Source: Liopterus haemorrhoidalis (Eukaryota; Arthropoda; Insecta; Coleoptera; Dytiscidae). From it: a stretch of DNA of 64,000 nucleotides. The position numbers and the translations under genes are program-made. This document shows, piece after piece, positions 1-10,811 of this stretch. How positions within the stretch are numbered: position 1 is the stretch's first letter; every line of letters starts with the position of its first letter. A model generated the notes under the pieces. The model was not told where the DNA came from. It made no database searches and saw only the letters and a list, made by a program, of their open reading frames with translations. Location of the stretch: contig OZ020611.1 in assembly GCA_963971575.1 (NCBI GenBank), forward strand, positions 241,142,654-241,206,653. The letters run 5' to 3'.

Positions 1-228
1 TATAATAAAATAACTTAAGACTACTCATAACACTTTACAGTGTAGAGTGTAGTGTGGTGTTCAAATCTGTCCTCAGCTGTTATTTTTTTTTTTTATTACA
101 TTTATAATTTCCAAAAAATGACACACACTATCTTAGCCATAAATACAAAAAATCCATAACATTATTCAGTGACGAACTAAGGAAAATCGGGGTCCTAGGC
201 AAGGTTCTCATTGCGGGCATTACTAGTT

Positions 229-1207
229 AAAAAATTGATAAGAAGTGTGAATTTTCACACATTTCAGGGTTTTGCAGGTATTTCGTAAGTGAATGATGAT
301 TATTTTGGATGCGAAAACAAATTTTATATTAAAATATTTTTTTCGTTAATTTTAATTCGAACGCCTAATACCATTATTTAGGTTTCTAAATATGTGCAGT
401 ATTTTTTTTATATAGCAAGGTTCATTAAGAATTTTAAAAATTGCGCCTATGGCTTCCATTGGTCGTTATAAGTTCCGCCCCTTACATTGAAACAGAATTA
501 AATTATAATTTAAACAATTTCCACTGGCTATTAAATTTACGCTTTTAAAAATTAAATGCAACATTTGCCAAAATATAACTAGAATTTTGAAAAAATAATT
601 TAAACAATATAAAAATAAAAAAAAAAAAAAAAAAAAATAATACAGTCTCTTCTCACAGGGTTCGATCCCTTTCGGATCGGGTTACTTTGGTGAAAAATCA
701 GCGTCAAATACCACTAGACCAGCATACACGTTACAGTGTGGCGTGTTACAAAGCTATAACTTGTGTACATTATTAGCAAAAAATCACAAAAAATGCGTTT
801 TTTTCCAAAAACCTAATCTAATCAAAAATTCCTGTTGAACTATTCCGGTTCACACCAATGTACATTACTTAGAATTTTTTCAGATTTTTAATTTAAACCA
901 TCTGGGCTACAGGGTGTGGGACAAAAAATTTTTTGCACAATTTTGGCAAAAATCGCTTCAAAATAATTTATTTTGCAAAAATAAAAATTTGATCGTTAAT
1001 TCACGTACCAAGGGCTTTCATTTGATACCCTACTCAGAATTATAAAAAAATATTTTTTTTTTCGAGGAGCACATATTTGTTTATATTTTTAGGGGGATAT
1101 GTTTTTTAGATGTTTTAGTATTTTTCCTATGTGCGGGTCAAAGAGTTGTATAAGCATGCCAAATTTCAACTCTCTAGGTTTAGCCGTTTGGCTACAATTT
1201 TTACCGA

Positions 1208-1285
<78 letters not shown>

Positions 1286-1337
1286 GACAAAATGACGGTA
1301 TAAGGGTTTTTTGGTCATACCTACAAAACCCTAAAAA
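229..1337 (-). mobile_element. Family A (HINE/DINE-like) copy A1
   Basis: Near-complete copy, read on the minus strand from the 5' end (AGGGTTTTGTAGGTATGACC at ~1316-1335) through a (GTCT)n tract (1206-1286), a ~500 bp left arm, a tRNA-like cassette (641-735), a ~400 bp right arm, and the 3' subterminal repeat plus GTGTGAAAATTCACAC stem-loop near 245-260. The right arm ends in AT-rich DNA without a clear duplication, as expected for Helitron-type insertion at a T-T site. Non-autonomous; no coding capacity. Confidence 0.8.
641..735 (-). ncRNA. tRNA-like cassette type V (copy A1)
   Basis: On the minus strand TGGTCTAGTGGTATTTGACG is an A-box in a D-arm-like context, close to Asp/Glu/Gly tRNA genes, and GGGATCGAACCC about 40 bases later is a B-box/T-arm-like segment. 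A long T-run follows, as a Pol III terminator would. No complete cloverleaf, so a tRNA-derived relic rather than a functional tRNA gene. Confidence 0.55.
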
Positions 1338-1424
1338 TCATAAAATAATTTTAAAAAAATGCAGAATAAAACCGTATTGCGAGCCCCAAAAAAATACGGG
1401 CCCTAGGCAGTTGCCTAGGCCAAA

Positions 1425-2095
1425 GTCTGCCATTATTAGCCATAATTTAGTATTGAATAAAAATAATTTTGTCAAAAACACAAAAACTGTAATATTTTTT
1501 AATAAAACAATCGGATCAAAAATTCCTCTCGTATGTTTCCGGCTCAAATCAATGTACCTATAATTTTTTCAGTTTTTTAGTTTAATCTCTGTGGATTCAA
1601 GGGGCGGGACAAAAACTTTTTTATCACATTTTTAGCTAAAATCGTATTTAAAAAAACGTATTTTAAAAAACTTCTTTTTGTTCCATAATCTACGCCCTAC
1701 GAGATTTCTTTTGACGCCACACAATAAATTTTAAAAAATATATTTTTTAATCATCGACACAAATAAATCGACATTTTTCGATAAACTAATCTGATCAAAA
1801 ATTAATTTAAAAAACTATCTTTCGTTCCTTAATCCACGTCTTAAGACCTTTCTTTTGATACCACACAATCCATTTTTTTTAAATATTTAAATACGACACA
1901 AAAAATCGACATCTGGTTCCCATCAATGTTCATTATGAAGATTTTTTTCTGATTTTTAAAAATATTTTTAGAAATATTTTTTCAAAAATAAAAATTTGCT
2001 CCTTGCAATAAGAGTTTCATTTGATATGCCACTCAAAATTTTAAAAAAATATATTATTATTTTTTTTTATTAAATACAAAATTGTTAATATTTAT
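1425..2095. repeat. Divergent family-A modules, repeated
   Basis: The ~200-250 base module GATCAAAAATTCCT...TTGATACC...AATAAATTTTAAAAA, part of the family-A left arm, recurs about three times here (near 1517, 1795 and 1905) with strong divergence. The same arrangement occurs at 14330-14985 and 23520-24150, so an older, internally repeated relative of family A is likely. Confidence 0.6.
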
Positions 2096-2133
2096 CTTGG
2101 GATGTGGTTTTTAGGGTTTTGTAGGTATGACCA

Positions 2134-3110
2134 AAAAATTGATGTGAAGTGTGAATTTTCACACATTTCTGGGTTTTGCAGGTATTTAGTAACTGAACGA
2201 TGATTATTTGGGATGCCAAAACAAATTTTATGTCAAAATATTTTTTTATGAATTTTAATTCGAATGCCTAATACCATTATTTGAGTTTCTAAATCTATGC
2301 AGTATTTTTTTTACATAGCAAAGTTCATTAAGATTTTGAAAATTGCACCTATGGCTTCCATTGGTTGCTTACATCATAAGTCCCGCCCTTTGATTTCGTC
2401 AAACATAGAATTACATTATAATTTCAACACTTTCCACTGGTTATTAAATTTACGCTTTTAAAAATTAAATGCAATATTTACCAAATATAACTAGAATTTT
2501 AACAAAATAGTTTAAACAAAATAAAAATGCAAAAAAAAAAATAAAAAATAAAATCAACAGGATTCGAACCCTAGTTCGCAAGTTAACTTATATTATTAAG
2601 CGCATGACGAATCCAACCACGCCACGAGAGTTACTGTTGTGAAATGTTACACAACGTATTAAATAGTTAACATATTTTAGTTAAAAACACAAAAAATGCG
2701 TTATTTTCCGAAAACATAATCTGATCAAAAATTCCTGTTGTACTATTCCGGTTCACACCAATGTACATTACTTAGAATTTTTTCAGATTTTTAGTTTAAA
2801 CCATCTGGGCTACAGGGTGTGGGACAAAATTTTTTTTGCACAATTTTGGCAAAAATCGCATCAAAATAATATATTTTGCAAAAATAAAATTTTGATCGTT
2901 AATCCACGTACTAAGGGCTTTCATTTGATACCCTACTCAGATTTTTAAAAAAATATTTTTTTTTTCGATGAGCACATATTTGTTTATATTTTTAGAGGGA
3001 TATGTTTTTTAGTTGTTTTAGTATTTTTCCTATGTGCGGGTCAACGAGTTGTATAAGCATGCCAAATTTCAACTCTCTAGGTTTAGCCGTTTGGCTACAA
3101 TTTTGACCGA

Positions 3111-3168
<58 letters not shown>

Positions 3169-3220
3169 GACAAAATGACGGTATAAGGGTTTTTTGGTCA
3201 TACCTACAAAACCCTAAAAA
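2134..3220 (-). mobile_element. Family A copy A2
   Basis: Near-complete minus-orientation copy with tRNA-like cassette (2555-2640), conserved arms and (GTCT)n at 3113-3168. Its 3' end at 2134 directly abuts a solitary family-A 5' end (2110-2133), and its 5' end at 3220 abuts copy A3 head to head. Confidence 0.8.
2555..2640 (-). ncRNA. tRNA-like cassette type I (copy A2)
   Basis: Minus strand: TGGCGTGGTTGGA as A-box-like sequence, then AGGGTTCGAATCCTG, a near-perfect B-box. Immediately downstream are T-runs of 5-11. The same type occurs in copy A15 at 58990-59075 with several substitutions. Confidence 0.6.
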
Positions 3221-4147
3221 CCCTTATACCGTCATTTTGTCGTCTGTCTCTCTGTCTGTCCGTGTTCGGTAAAAATTGTAGCCAAACGGCTAAACCTAGA
3301 AAGTTGAAATTTGGCATGCTTATACAACTCTTTGACCCGCACATAGGAAAAATACTAAAACATATCCCCCTAAAAATATAAACAAATATGTGTTCATCGA
3401 AAAAAAAATATATTTTTTTTTTAATTCTGAGTAGGGTATCAAATGAAAGTCCTTAGTACGTGGATTAAAGACCAAATTTTTATTTTTGCAAAATAAATTA
3501 TTTTTAAGGGATTTTTGCCAAAATTGTGCAAATAAAATTTTGTCCCACACCCTGTAACCCAGATGGTTTAAACTAAAAATCTGAAAAAATTCTAAGTAAT
3601 GTACATTGGTGTCAACCGGAATAATACAACAGGAATTTTTGATCAATTATGTTTTTGAAAAAAAAAAAGCATTTTTTGTGTTTTTTGTGCTAATAATGTA
3701 CACAAGTTATATTTCTGTAACAGGCTAGACTAGAAGGTATATCCTGGTGTAGTGGTTATGGCGCTGGCTTATTACCCAACTAAATCAGTTCGATCCCTGC
3801 GAGAGGAGACAATATTATTTTTGTTTTTTTTTTGCATTTTTATTTTGTTTAAATTATTTTTTAAAAGTCTAGTTATATTTTGGCAAATATTGCATTTAAT
3901 TTTTAAAAGCGTAAATTAATAACCAGTGGAGATTGTTAAAATTATAATTTAATTCTTTTTCAATGCAAACGAAATCAGAGGGGCGTAGCTTAAACCTAAA
4001 TAATGGTATTAGGCATTCGAATTAAAATTAACAAAAAAATATTTTAACATAAAATTTGTTTTGGCATCTCAAATAATCATCATTCACTTACTAAATACCT
4101 GCAAAACCCTGAAATGTGTGAAAATTCACACTTCACATCAATTTTTT
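3221..4147 (+). mobile_element. Family A copy A3 (head-to-head with A2)
   Basis: Plus-orientation copy lacking the first ~25 bases of the 5' end. The (GTCT) tract is short and imperfect (3241-3263). The 3' end is intact: ATACCTGCAAAACCCTG, then GTGTGAAAATTCACAC, then CATCAATTTTTT. The junction at 3220/3221 shares the sequence CCCTAAAAA with A2. Confidence 0.75.
3735..3815 (+). ncRNA. tRNA-like cassette type IV (copy A3)
   Basis: TGGTGTAGTGGTTATGGCG is an excellent A-box/D-arm and AGTTCGATCCCTGC a B-box 40 bases later; T-runs follow at 3820-3832. Sequence between the boxes differs from all other cassettes here. Resembles Asp/Gly/Val-type tRNA genes only in the box regions. Confidence 0.6.
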
Positions 4148-4325
4148 GAACTCTCAGTATTTTTCCTACATGTGGTCAAGTAGTTGAATAAGCATACCAA
4201 ATTTCAACTTTCTATGTTAATCCGTTTGGCTACAATTTCTACCGTACAGACAAACAGACAGAGAGACACATGAGTGACGTTATAAGGGTTTTTTAGTGGT
4301 CATACCTACAAAATTCTAAAAAGGA
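4148..4325 (-). repeat. Family A 5'-end fragment, variant subfamily
   Basis: Matches only the 5' ~180 bases of family A, with ACATGAGTGACG next to the microsatellite instead of the usual ACAAAATGACGG, and a decayed microsatellite. The same variant is at 16115-16277, so it is a distinct subfamily. Confidence 0.6.
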
Positions 4326-5178
4326 ACGTCACATTATAAATTTAGCACCGCTCTCAACCCGGATTGGGTTACCGTGGAAAATCAGTAGACTCCGACTCTT
4401 CGGAATGAAAAGCTATTTTAAGTTAAATTAATTCGTGTGTGCCTACTTGAAGTATTTCCCGAGGGTGCTATTTTAAGTATTTGCCAAGGGTGTCCAAAAC
4501 ATTGATACGACTCTGTATAGCGGTTGGCCGAACTGGACTGAGAATTCAACCGATAAAAATTACAAGTTTGCAAGATTTAGTTCCGCTTAAACCAAACAAA
4601 GAGACCATATGTAAAAATATAACTTCAAAACACGTTATCAAAAACAATTTTCCAAAATTGCAAAAAAAATACTAAACTAGCATAAAATGACCCATTCGAA
4701 TTATTGAAGGATGCACAGGATGATATACCGTATTTTTCGCACCATAAGACGCACCGGACGATAAGACGCACCTCAAATATATGAGAAAATTTTTAGAACA
4801 ATATTTATTATTACGATAACTTGTACCAGCAACAGAATGTTCATCTTCACTCTCTGTACTATCACTGGTGTCGTTAATGTCACTGTTCGTATTATTTTCG
4901 TCTAACTATTGTCAATCTCTTCAAAAACCAAGTCATCTACGATATCATCCAATGCGTTGCTTATACCGAATTTCTTAAAAGATTTTATAATCGTCTTTTA
5001 CAGTTTCCCATGGATTTATACTCAGATACTTCTCAAATTATCGTCCGTTTCATACATTCTGTTGTTGTAACATCCTGATTTGGCTTTATCATCCGTTTGT
5101 TCCACTCTTCCCGCATACAATTATTAAATGGTTTATTAATCAACACATCAAAGGGTGGTTGACTTGTAAGGCCTCCAG

Positions 5179-6407
5179 TAGGGATGGGAAAAAAACATCG
5201 ATGTATCGAAAACGTCGATGTTTGTTTTAACTTTTAAGATTCCAGCGCCTCTATCGATAGTTTCTGAATTTCAAAGTTTAAACATCGACATCGGTAGTAG
5301 ACATCGATGTTTTTACCATCTATGGTCAGCTGGCGATAGTATCGATAAAACATCGATGTCTACTACCGATGTCGATGTTTAAACTTTGAAATTCAGAAAC
5401 TATCGCTAGAGGCGCTGGAATCTTAAAAATTTAATTTTTATTAAAATTCGTACACAAAATATAAGCGCCATCTATTGTGATATAACAATACTAATAGTGT
5501 TAGTTTTTATTCTTCTTAGCAGTTAGCAGAATACGAAAAAATAAGAAGAAACTTCTAATTTTTGCAAACAATGCGAACGACCAACGACGACAACACAATT
5601 TTTCTTTTTGAGTCTTGTTGACACTTTCCCAGTTGTTATTCCTCCAATCCCTGGATTTTTGTAAGTTGTCATTAGCTATTTTTTTATATATTGAAGTTGG
5701 CTTTTCCTGAACAAAATGATCAAAAGCTTCAATTAATCGGTAAAAGTAACTAGAATTGAAAATCTAATTCCGCCTAAACCAAAGGAACAGACTTTATTTC
5801 AACTTAAAAAAGTATAAAAATAATTGTGTATGACAGTGTTATTTTTATGTTAAATAATATAAAATTAACATTAAGATTATTATATTAGCAATGTAATAAA
5901 ATCCAATATTTCATTTTAGAAATGCAAAAATAGTAAGGTCTGTTCCTTTGGTTTAGGCGGAACTAGATTTTCAATTCTAGTTACTTTTACCGATTGATTG
6001 AAGCTTTTGATCATTTTTTTCCGGAAAAGTCAACTTATATAAAAAAACATCTAATGACAAATTACAAAAATGAAAATTGCGGTTAGTTCCGCCTAATCGT
6101 TTGGAATAGAGTACAAATTAGGATTATTATATTGGGTATAATAATATTAATGTGAAATTAATTACTATTAAAAAGGAATATTTCTATTTCAAAATCTAAT
6201 AAATGCTTTTTTTGTATTATGTGTTACTTTTTTCGTATTTTATCTTTACATTATTAAATAATACCTATATAATATAAATAAATAGCTTTTTTTAATATTA
6301 ATAAAACATCGATGTTTTTCCTTCGATGTTTTTTCAACATCGATAGTAAGCGCCGATGTTAACATCGATGTTAAACATCGATGTTTTACCTTCGATGTAC
6401 AACCCTA
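5179..6407. mobile_element. hAT element (TAGGG ends) nested in P1
   Basis: Ends TAGGGATG...CAACCCTA, with the exact 8 bp duplication GCCTCCAG at 5171-5178 and 6408-6415. Subterminal regions are full of CATCGATG motifs. No transposase frame. Inside are two long imperfect palindromes (5229-5312 with 5346-5428; 5655-5794 with 5938-6075). Clearly younger than P1. Confidence 0.85.
5655..6075. repeat. Fold-back (long inverted repeat) inside the hAT element
   Basis: Arms of ~140 bases around a ~140 base AT-rich centre, sharing CAAAAGCTTC, AAAAGTAACTAGAATTGAAA and CCGCCTAAACCAAAGGAAC on opposite strands. Could be a separate fold-back insertion; I see no clear target duplication. Confidence 0.65.
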
Positions 6408-6854
6408 GCCTCCAGAAAGGACAGCTAATTCTGTATTCATTTCTACTATATTTTCTTGGTTGATTCTGTTTTATGCGCTCGGAACTGATTCCACCTAACA
6501 TCGCAAAATTTTTAAATAACGTACCTATACTTTTGGACCATAAGACGCACCCCAATTTTAGGTCGATTTTTCTGCGTAAAAAGGTGCGTCTTATGGTCCG
6601 AAAAATACGGTACTTAGACATCCTTTTTTTTAATCTATTAATTTTTCTAATCCGTGCCTGTTAATCAATTCGTGTAATCTATTAATACACCAATAACTTA
6701 AATGCGGTCTAGTGATAATGACATTGATGTGAAATCGTCCCAGACCTTGCGGAGTGTGTTGAGCTGCCGCTTGGAGGAGAGAGGATCCTCCGGAGCCGGT
6801 GTCTGAGATGCCGCTGTCGCTGGATTCACTTCGCCTCACCTCCCACCTACAGTT

Positions 6855-6862
6855 TATAAATA
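6855..6862 (+). promoter_or_regulatory. TATA box of the cuticle-protein gene
   Basis: The octamer TATAAATA lies 76 bases upstream of the ATG at 6931. A start site near 6885-6892 (CAGCATCAG) would give a 5' leader of about 40 bases, usual for arthropod cuticle genes. The preceding 130 bases are clearly more GC-rich than the surroundings. Seen: motif and spacing. Inferred: promoter function. Confidence 0.6.
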
Positions 6863-6930
6863 TAGATGCATCTCCACCACACACCAGCATCAGAAGGAAG
6901 TGTTTGCCCAGTGTTAGTGTTTTACACATT

Positions 6931-6942
6931 ATGAAGTTCAAG
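6931..6942 (+). CDS. RR-2 cuticular protein, exon 1 (start codon, first 4 residues)
   Basis: ATG AAG TTC AAG is followed at once by the strong donor GTGAGT at 6943, giving MKFK and a phase-0 intron. A tiny first coding exon with only the first few residues of the signal peptide is the usual layout of insect cuticle genes. It joins in frame to the hydrophobic exon at 13502; the intron (6943-13501, 6.6 kb) holds rosa-like, mariner, hAT and HINE-like sequences. The TATA box at 6855 supports the start. No transcript was available, so the 6.6 kb join is inferred from phase, donor and protein logic. Confidence 0.75.
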
Positions 6943-7185
6943 GTGAGTCAACTTTATTATCATTACTTCATTTTACAAGGATTTATTACATTATTGATTA
7001 CTTCATATTTTGCCTGATATCCCAAAATGAAGCTAGATCTCCTATTCCAGGTATAGCGCCCTTATTTTCGATCTGTGTACATTCAAGAATATTATGGTTA
7101 ATTTTTAAATGTACACAGAATGACATATATGTGGGTTGCCTTTTATATTTCGGGATTAGAGATCAAAAACAATTATTTATCAAAA

Positions 7186-7275
7186 AACAGTGGCTTTATT
7201 GTTTTTCAAAATATTCTCCATGAAGATCAATATACTTTTGCATACGTTTGAACCAATTTTCGAAGCACTTTTTCC
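7186..7275 (-). pseudogene. Mariner 3'-end fragment
   Basis: Encodes on the minus strand the C-terminal end of the mariner family seen at 17462 and 60524 (WF-x-R-M-Q-K region; TTGCATACGTTTGAACCAAT here). Joins directly to a rosa-like fragment; probably an old recombination. Confidence 0.6.
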
Positions 7276-8060
7276 ACTCCGATTGAGGCTTTTTCTACTG
7301 CGATTGTCAAATTATGTGGCTCCAACGCGAACAAATCTCTTTGACATTCAAATGTTCCTTAAGCGAACTAGCTGGTACCATATTTAAACAACAAAATTTA
7401 AATTTCTTAAATCAGGTACTATGTGGTTTTGTAATAAGGCTAAGTATTTATCATCAATTAAAAAGGGTCCAATTATGTGTGTTCCTATCATGCCTGCCCA
7501 CACATTTAATTTTTGCGGCCTTTGCGTACTTAAACCATTAAATAAATGCAAATTTTCTCGACTCCATTACCTAAAATTTTGGCGGTGCACCTCACCATTT
7601 AAATTAAAAGTTGCGTCGGTAAATAAAATTCTTTGGAGCATAATAAGGTTGGTATTAATTTTTTCGAAAAACATAATGCAAAAGTCCATCCGTATTGCCG
7701 CATCTCTCTCTAAAAGTTCTTGATGATTTTGAAATTTGTAAGACCGGTATTTTTCACTTTTAAGAGCTCTACATACAGATGACTTACTCACAGATACGGT
7801 TTGAGCGATTAATTTAGTAGATGTACATTTATTACTTTTAACTTCGAAAGCAATTGCAAATTACTTTTCTTCAGTCAGTATAGTTGATGTTCGTGTCCTT
7901 CTTGTGTGATTCAAATTGATGCGTCCATGGCGTTTAAATTTGGTAACAAGCCTCGATATTGTAGAGGGATTCGGTATAGGACGATTCGGATAAGTAGCAC
8001 TGAACATAGCAGAAACTTCTCTCAAACTCATCTGAGAATTGTATCAACTTACAAGCCTGA
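7276..8060 (-). pseudogene. DD41D (rosa-like) mariner transposase remnant
   Basis: Minus-strand frames give RSYKFQNHQELLERDAAIR, ILFTDATFNLNGEVHRQNFR, NVWAGMIGTHIIGPFLIDDKY and LLQNHIVPDLRNL. This is the middle of the rosa/DD41D branch of mariner transposases (first catalytic Asp in FTDATF; one residue lost from the usual FTDEATF). The part with the second and third Asp (GAPPHY... SPDLTPLDFF in the family) is missing. A degenerate N-terminal helix-turn-helix lies toward 8050. Several frameshifts. Dead element. Confidence 0.7.
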
Positions 8061-8088
8061 TTTTTTCTTCACTTCACTTCAGTGTACA

Positions 8089-8512
8089 TTTTTACCGACC
8101 GGCAACACACATAAGGTAGGTATTATAATCATACCGATTTTGACATTTCGAGATTTCGATGGATCTCCACGAATTGAGGTCCTTACATAACGTTTTGACT
8201 ATTTTTAGGATGATGTCTGTCGGTCTGTATGTCGGTCTGTCTGTCTGTCTGTTCGTCGGTCTGTGTACAAGTGCAGAGCAAATTCGGCTAAAAGGATTTT
8301 TATGAAACTTCAAATTTAAGCTTTTGATATCAATAGCACGAGTTGATCAACTTTTGGTAAAAATCTAAACTAAAAATGGTAGTTTACTCGTGTCGGTTTT
8401 AAGATTTTTGTGAATATTTCACAACAGAGAATTATTTCGAAAAAAAAATATTTAACAAAAGTTGCTATAAAAGCAATAACTAACAACTTTTATTTGAGTC
8501 ATTTTTTTCCCA
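8089..8512 (+). mobile_element. Family B copy B1 (HINE-like)
   Basis: Starts with TTTTTACCGACCGGCAAC, has a (GTCT)-type tract at 8217-8263, then the conserved interior (AGCAAATTCGGCTAAAAGGA, CACGAGTTGATCAACTTTTGG). The 3' stem-loop end seen in copies B2 and B4 is missing. Confidence 0.7.
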
Positions 8513-9942
8513 AGGGATACAGTGCATCCCCTAGTCTATTGATATAATGGTCTGTTGACTGTCAATAATTTCATCTGCCTGGCTGTCAATTTGTCATTAT
8601 TTTCTTATGTCGATCTGGTAGTTTTTCAGTCATTCTGATTGGTTTATCATACTACTGTTCTGGCAATTCATCACTCTCGTTTTTGCAGACCGCTGGTTCT
8701 GCGCTATTCTGCGTTCTGTCAGTCCTTTAGTTTGAAGATAAGCCACTCTGTCCTTCTGTTAGTCTGTCAGGCTGTAGTTTTCACATCGATTTGTCCCTCC
8801 TTCTACCATAAAATCCAGCACTATTATAATTACTATTATTAGCCAGCGATATCATAACAAATCAGAAATATTAATTATTTTAACAAGAGACATCAACGTA
8901 CGGTCAAAACACAAACCTATAAAATCGAAAACATTTAATAACAAGTTGCTTATGCTATTAAGAGTTGTTAAATTAAAAAGTAAAATTTCCTTCGAAAGTA
9001 AAAACTATTAAGTTAATTAATTCACAAAATAAAAACACAGAGTACATCTGTCATCTGTTGTACGCGGCGAGTAGCGTTGTCTTAATGAAAAGTGTTACAG
9101 ATAATAATAAATTTCGCTTTTCTCTTAATGGCTCTTTGAGCTCAATAAAATGGTATTATGCACGCTGGAACAGGACTGGAACTGCCCAGCAGGACAATTA
9201 ATAATATCCTCATTAATTTTAATTTTGGAATGCATTATTTATAAATTATTTCTGCTTTCACATGCAAGGCTTTATCAAAAAACTTAGAGATTTAGAAGAC
9301 AAAATTGTGTCATAAGGGTAGGGCTTGGGAAGCAACAAGTGCTGACCAACAACACCTCATTTTAAAATAACTGTTGACCTAAAAAAAAGATTAAAATACA
9401 AGTGACGACTAAAAAACAGTTCATAAACTCTAAAATTCAAGTGTATTCTTTAAAAACTTGGGAGTATTTTTGGGATGGGTTCAAGCTCGCGAGCCCCATT
9501 GGGTGCGCGCTTACTTTACGACAATGGAATGCCACTTGGTAAACGTTTTATTTACGAAAATTTTAACATCTTTACCAGCAGCACCTACCTATATTGAGAA
9601 CCGCGACAGAGTCAAGACGGTTGCAAATAGAACAAATTTTCACAATAGAAAAAAATTGCTAGAAACATATTTGTTCAATAAAGCTTTAGCTACAATTTAC
9701 CGCTTACTATGCTAATATGCGTTGATTGGTTTACAAGATGGCGACCATAATGAAATTTGTTTATTTACAATTACATAACAGTTTTGTTACAATTAAAAAT
9801 ATGTTATTCATAATAATAATAACGTTATTAGATATAAAATTCTCTGCCATTTTTGAAGTACATACTGTAACTAATTTTGTATCAGATTATTAGTTTTGTA
9901 TAAGAAATTTATGAGAACTATACGGTTATGCGTCCCCTTAAC
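8513..9942. other. Intron sequence without recognised features
   Basis: AT-rich unique-looking intron sequence. 8540-8790 is enriched in imperfect CTGTC words, perhaps a decayed microsatellite. Open frames are short and have no recognisable similarity. Confidence 0.5.
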
Positions 9943-10333
9943 CAGTGATGGGCGCGTAAGTTACATGATGTAAGTTACCTCATTGTTGACGCGTAAACAA
10001 AGATGTAAAGTAAACACAAAAACTCTTGTAAACAATGTAAACATTGTAAACAATGATTTAGACATGCGCACTTGTTTTGAATTACAGAACCACATTTTTA
10101 TAAATAAGAAAATTTTAATGAAACGATTTTAAATGAAAAAATATCATTATACAGGTGTTACATACAAATTAGTAAATATGAATATGAAAAATAAAAAACT
10201 TGTTTCTTTAAATAATTAAATCTATTTTTTTTAATAACAAAATACATTAAATTTCCCCTTTAAGAAAATCAGCCTATATTTTTAGGGTTTTGTAGGTATG
10301 ACCAAAAACCCTTATACCGTCATTTTGTCGTCC

Positions 10334-10409
<76 letters not shown>

Positions 10410-10811
10410 GTCTATCTGTTCGGTAAAAATTGTAGCCAAACGGCTAAACCTAGAGAGTTGAACTTTGGCATGCCTGTACAACTTTTTAAATAACGAAAAG
10501 ATTCATTGCAAATTTTGCATAACGCCCTATATTTTCTTTCATTTTCTTTAAATAAAACAAAACCTAGTTCTTCAGAACTATTCCTTCGGTTTCTTCCCAC
10601 CATTTTTTAAATAAATTTATTGTTTTGAACTGAATATACTTGTTCATTAACCCTATATTTATTATTCGTATTAAATAACTAAAACAAAACTCATTATTTG
10701 ACAGTTTAAAAAGTTTACATTGTTTACATTGTTGACAAGTTTACCAATTGTTTACATAAGTTTACACGTAAACGTAAACAATTAAAGTTTACGTGTAAAC
10801 GCCCATCACTG
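9943..10811 (-). mobile_element. hAT element with BED-finger remnant, carrying a family-A fragment
   Basis: Ends CAGTGATGGGCG...CGCCCATCACTG with the exact 8 bp duplication CCCTTAAC (9935-9942, 10812-10819). Subterminal repeats contain many GTTTACA/TGTAAAC words. On the minus strand from 10603 a frame MVGRNRRNSSEELGFVLFKE continues to ALCKICNESFRYLK, the N-terminal half of a BED-type zinc finger, and is cut by a family-A insertion at ~10482. Deletion derivative of an autonomous hAT. Confidence 0.85.
10279..10482 (+). repeat. Family A 5' fragment A5 inside the hAT
   Basis: Only the first ~200 bases of family A: 5' subterminal repeat, (GTCT)n at 10329-10420, then the arm up to TTGGCATGCCTGTACAAC, where it stops. 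It interrupts the BED-finger frame of its hAT host. Confidence 0.75.

Larger units (their letters stand above)
4728..6610 (-). mobile_element. Pogo/Tigger-like element P1, interrupted by a hAT element
   Basis: Terminal inverted repeats CCGTATTTTTCG...CGAAAAATACGG flanked by TA on both sides (4726-4727, 6611-6612). The ends carry the ACCATAAGACGCACC motif. Removing the hAT at 5179-6407 and one 8 bp duplication leaves ~646 bp, the size of the related element at 50554. Interior sequence is the reverse complement of that copy and derives from the C-terminal part of a DDE_1 (Tigger-type) transposase. Non-autonomous deletion derivative. Confidence 0.8.

Noticed and set aside
1099..1563. Open frame with (TDRQ)n repeats, and the similar VCLS/SVCL and TDRQ frames at 3.0, 12.1, 17.0, 33.4, 37.1, 56.2 and 58.4 kb
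   Set aside because: They are translations of tetranucleotide or octanucleotide microsatellites inside repeat families A and C; no start context, no conserved protein outside the tract.
5179..6407. CATCGATG-rich region as clustered regulatory sites (DRE/E-box type)
   Set aside because: The motifs are subterminal repeats of a hAT element with clear ends and an 8 bp duplication.
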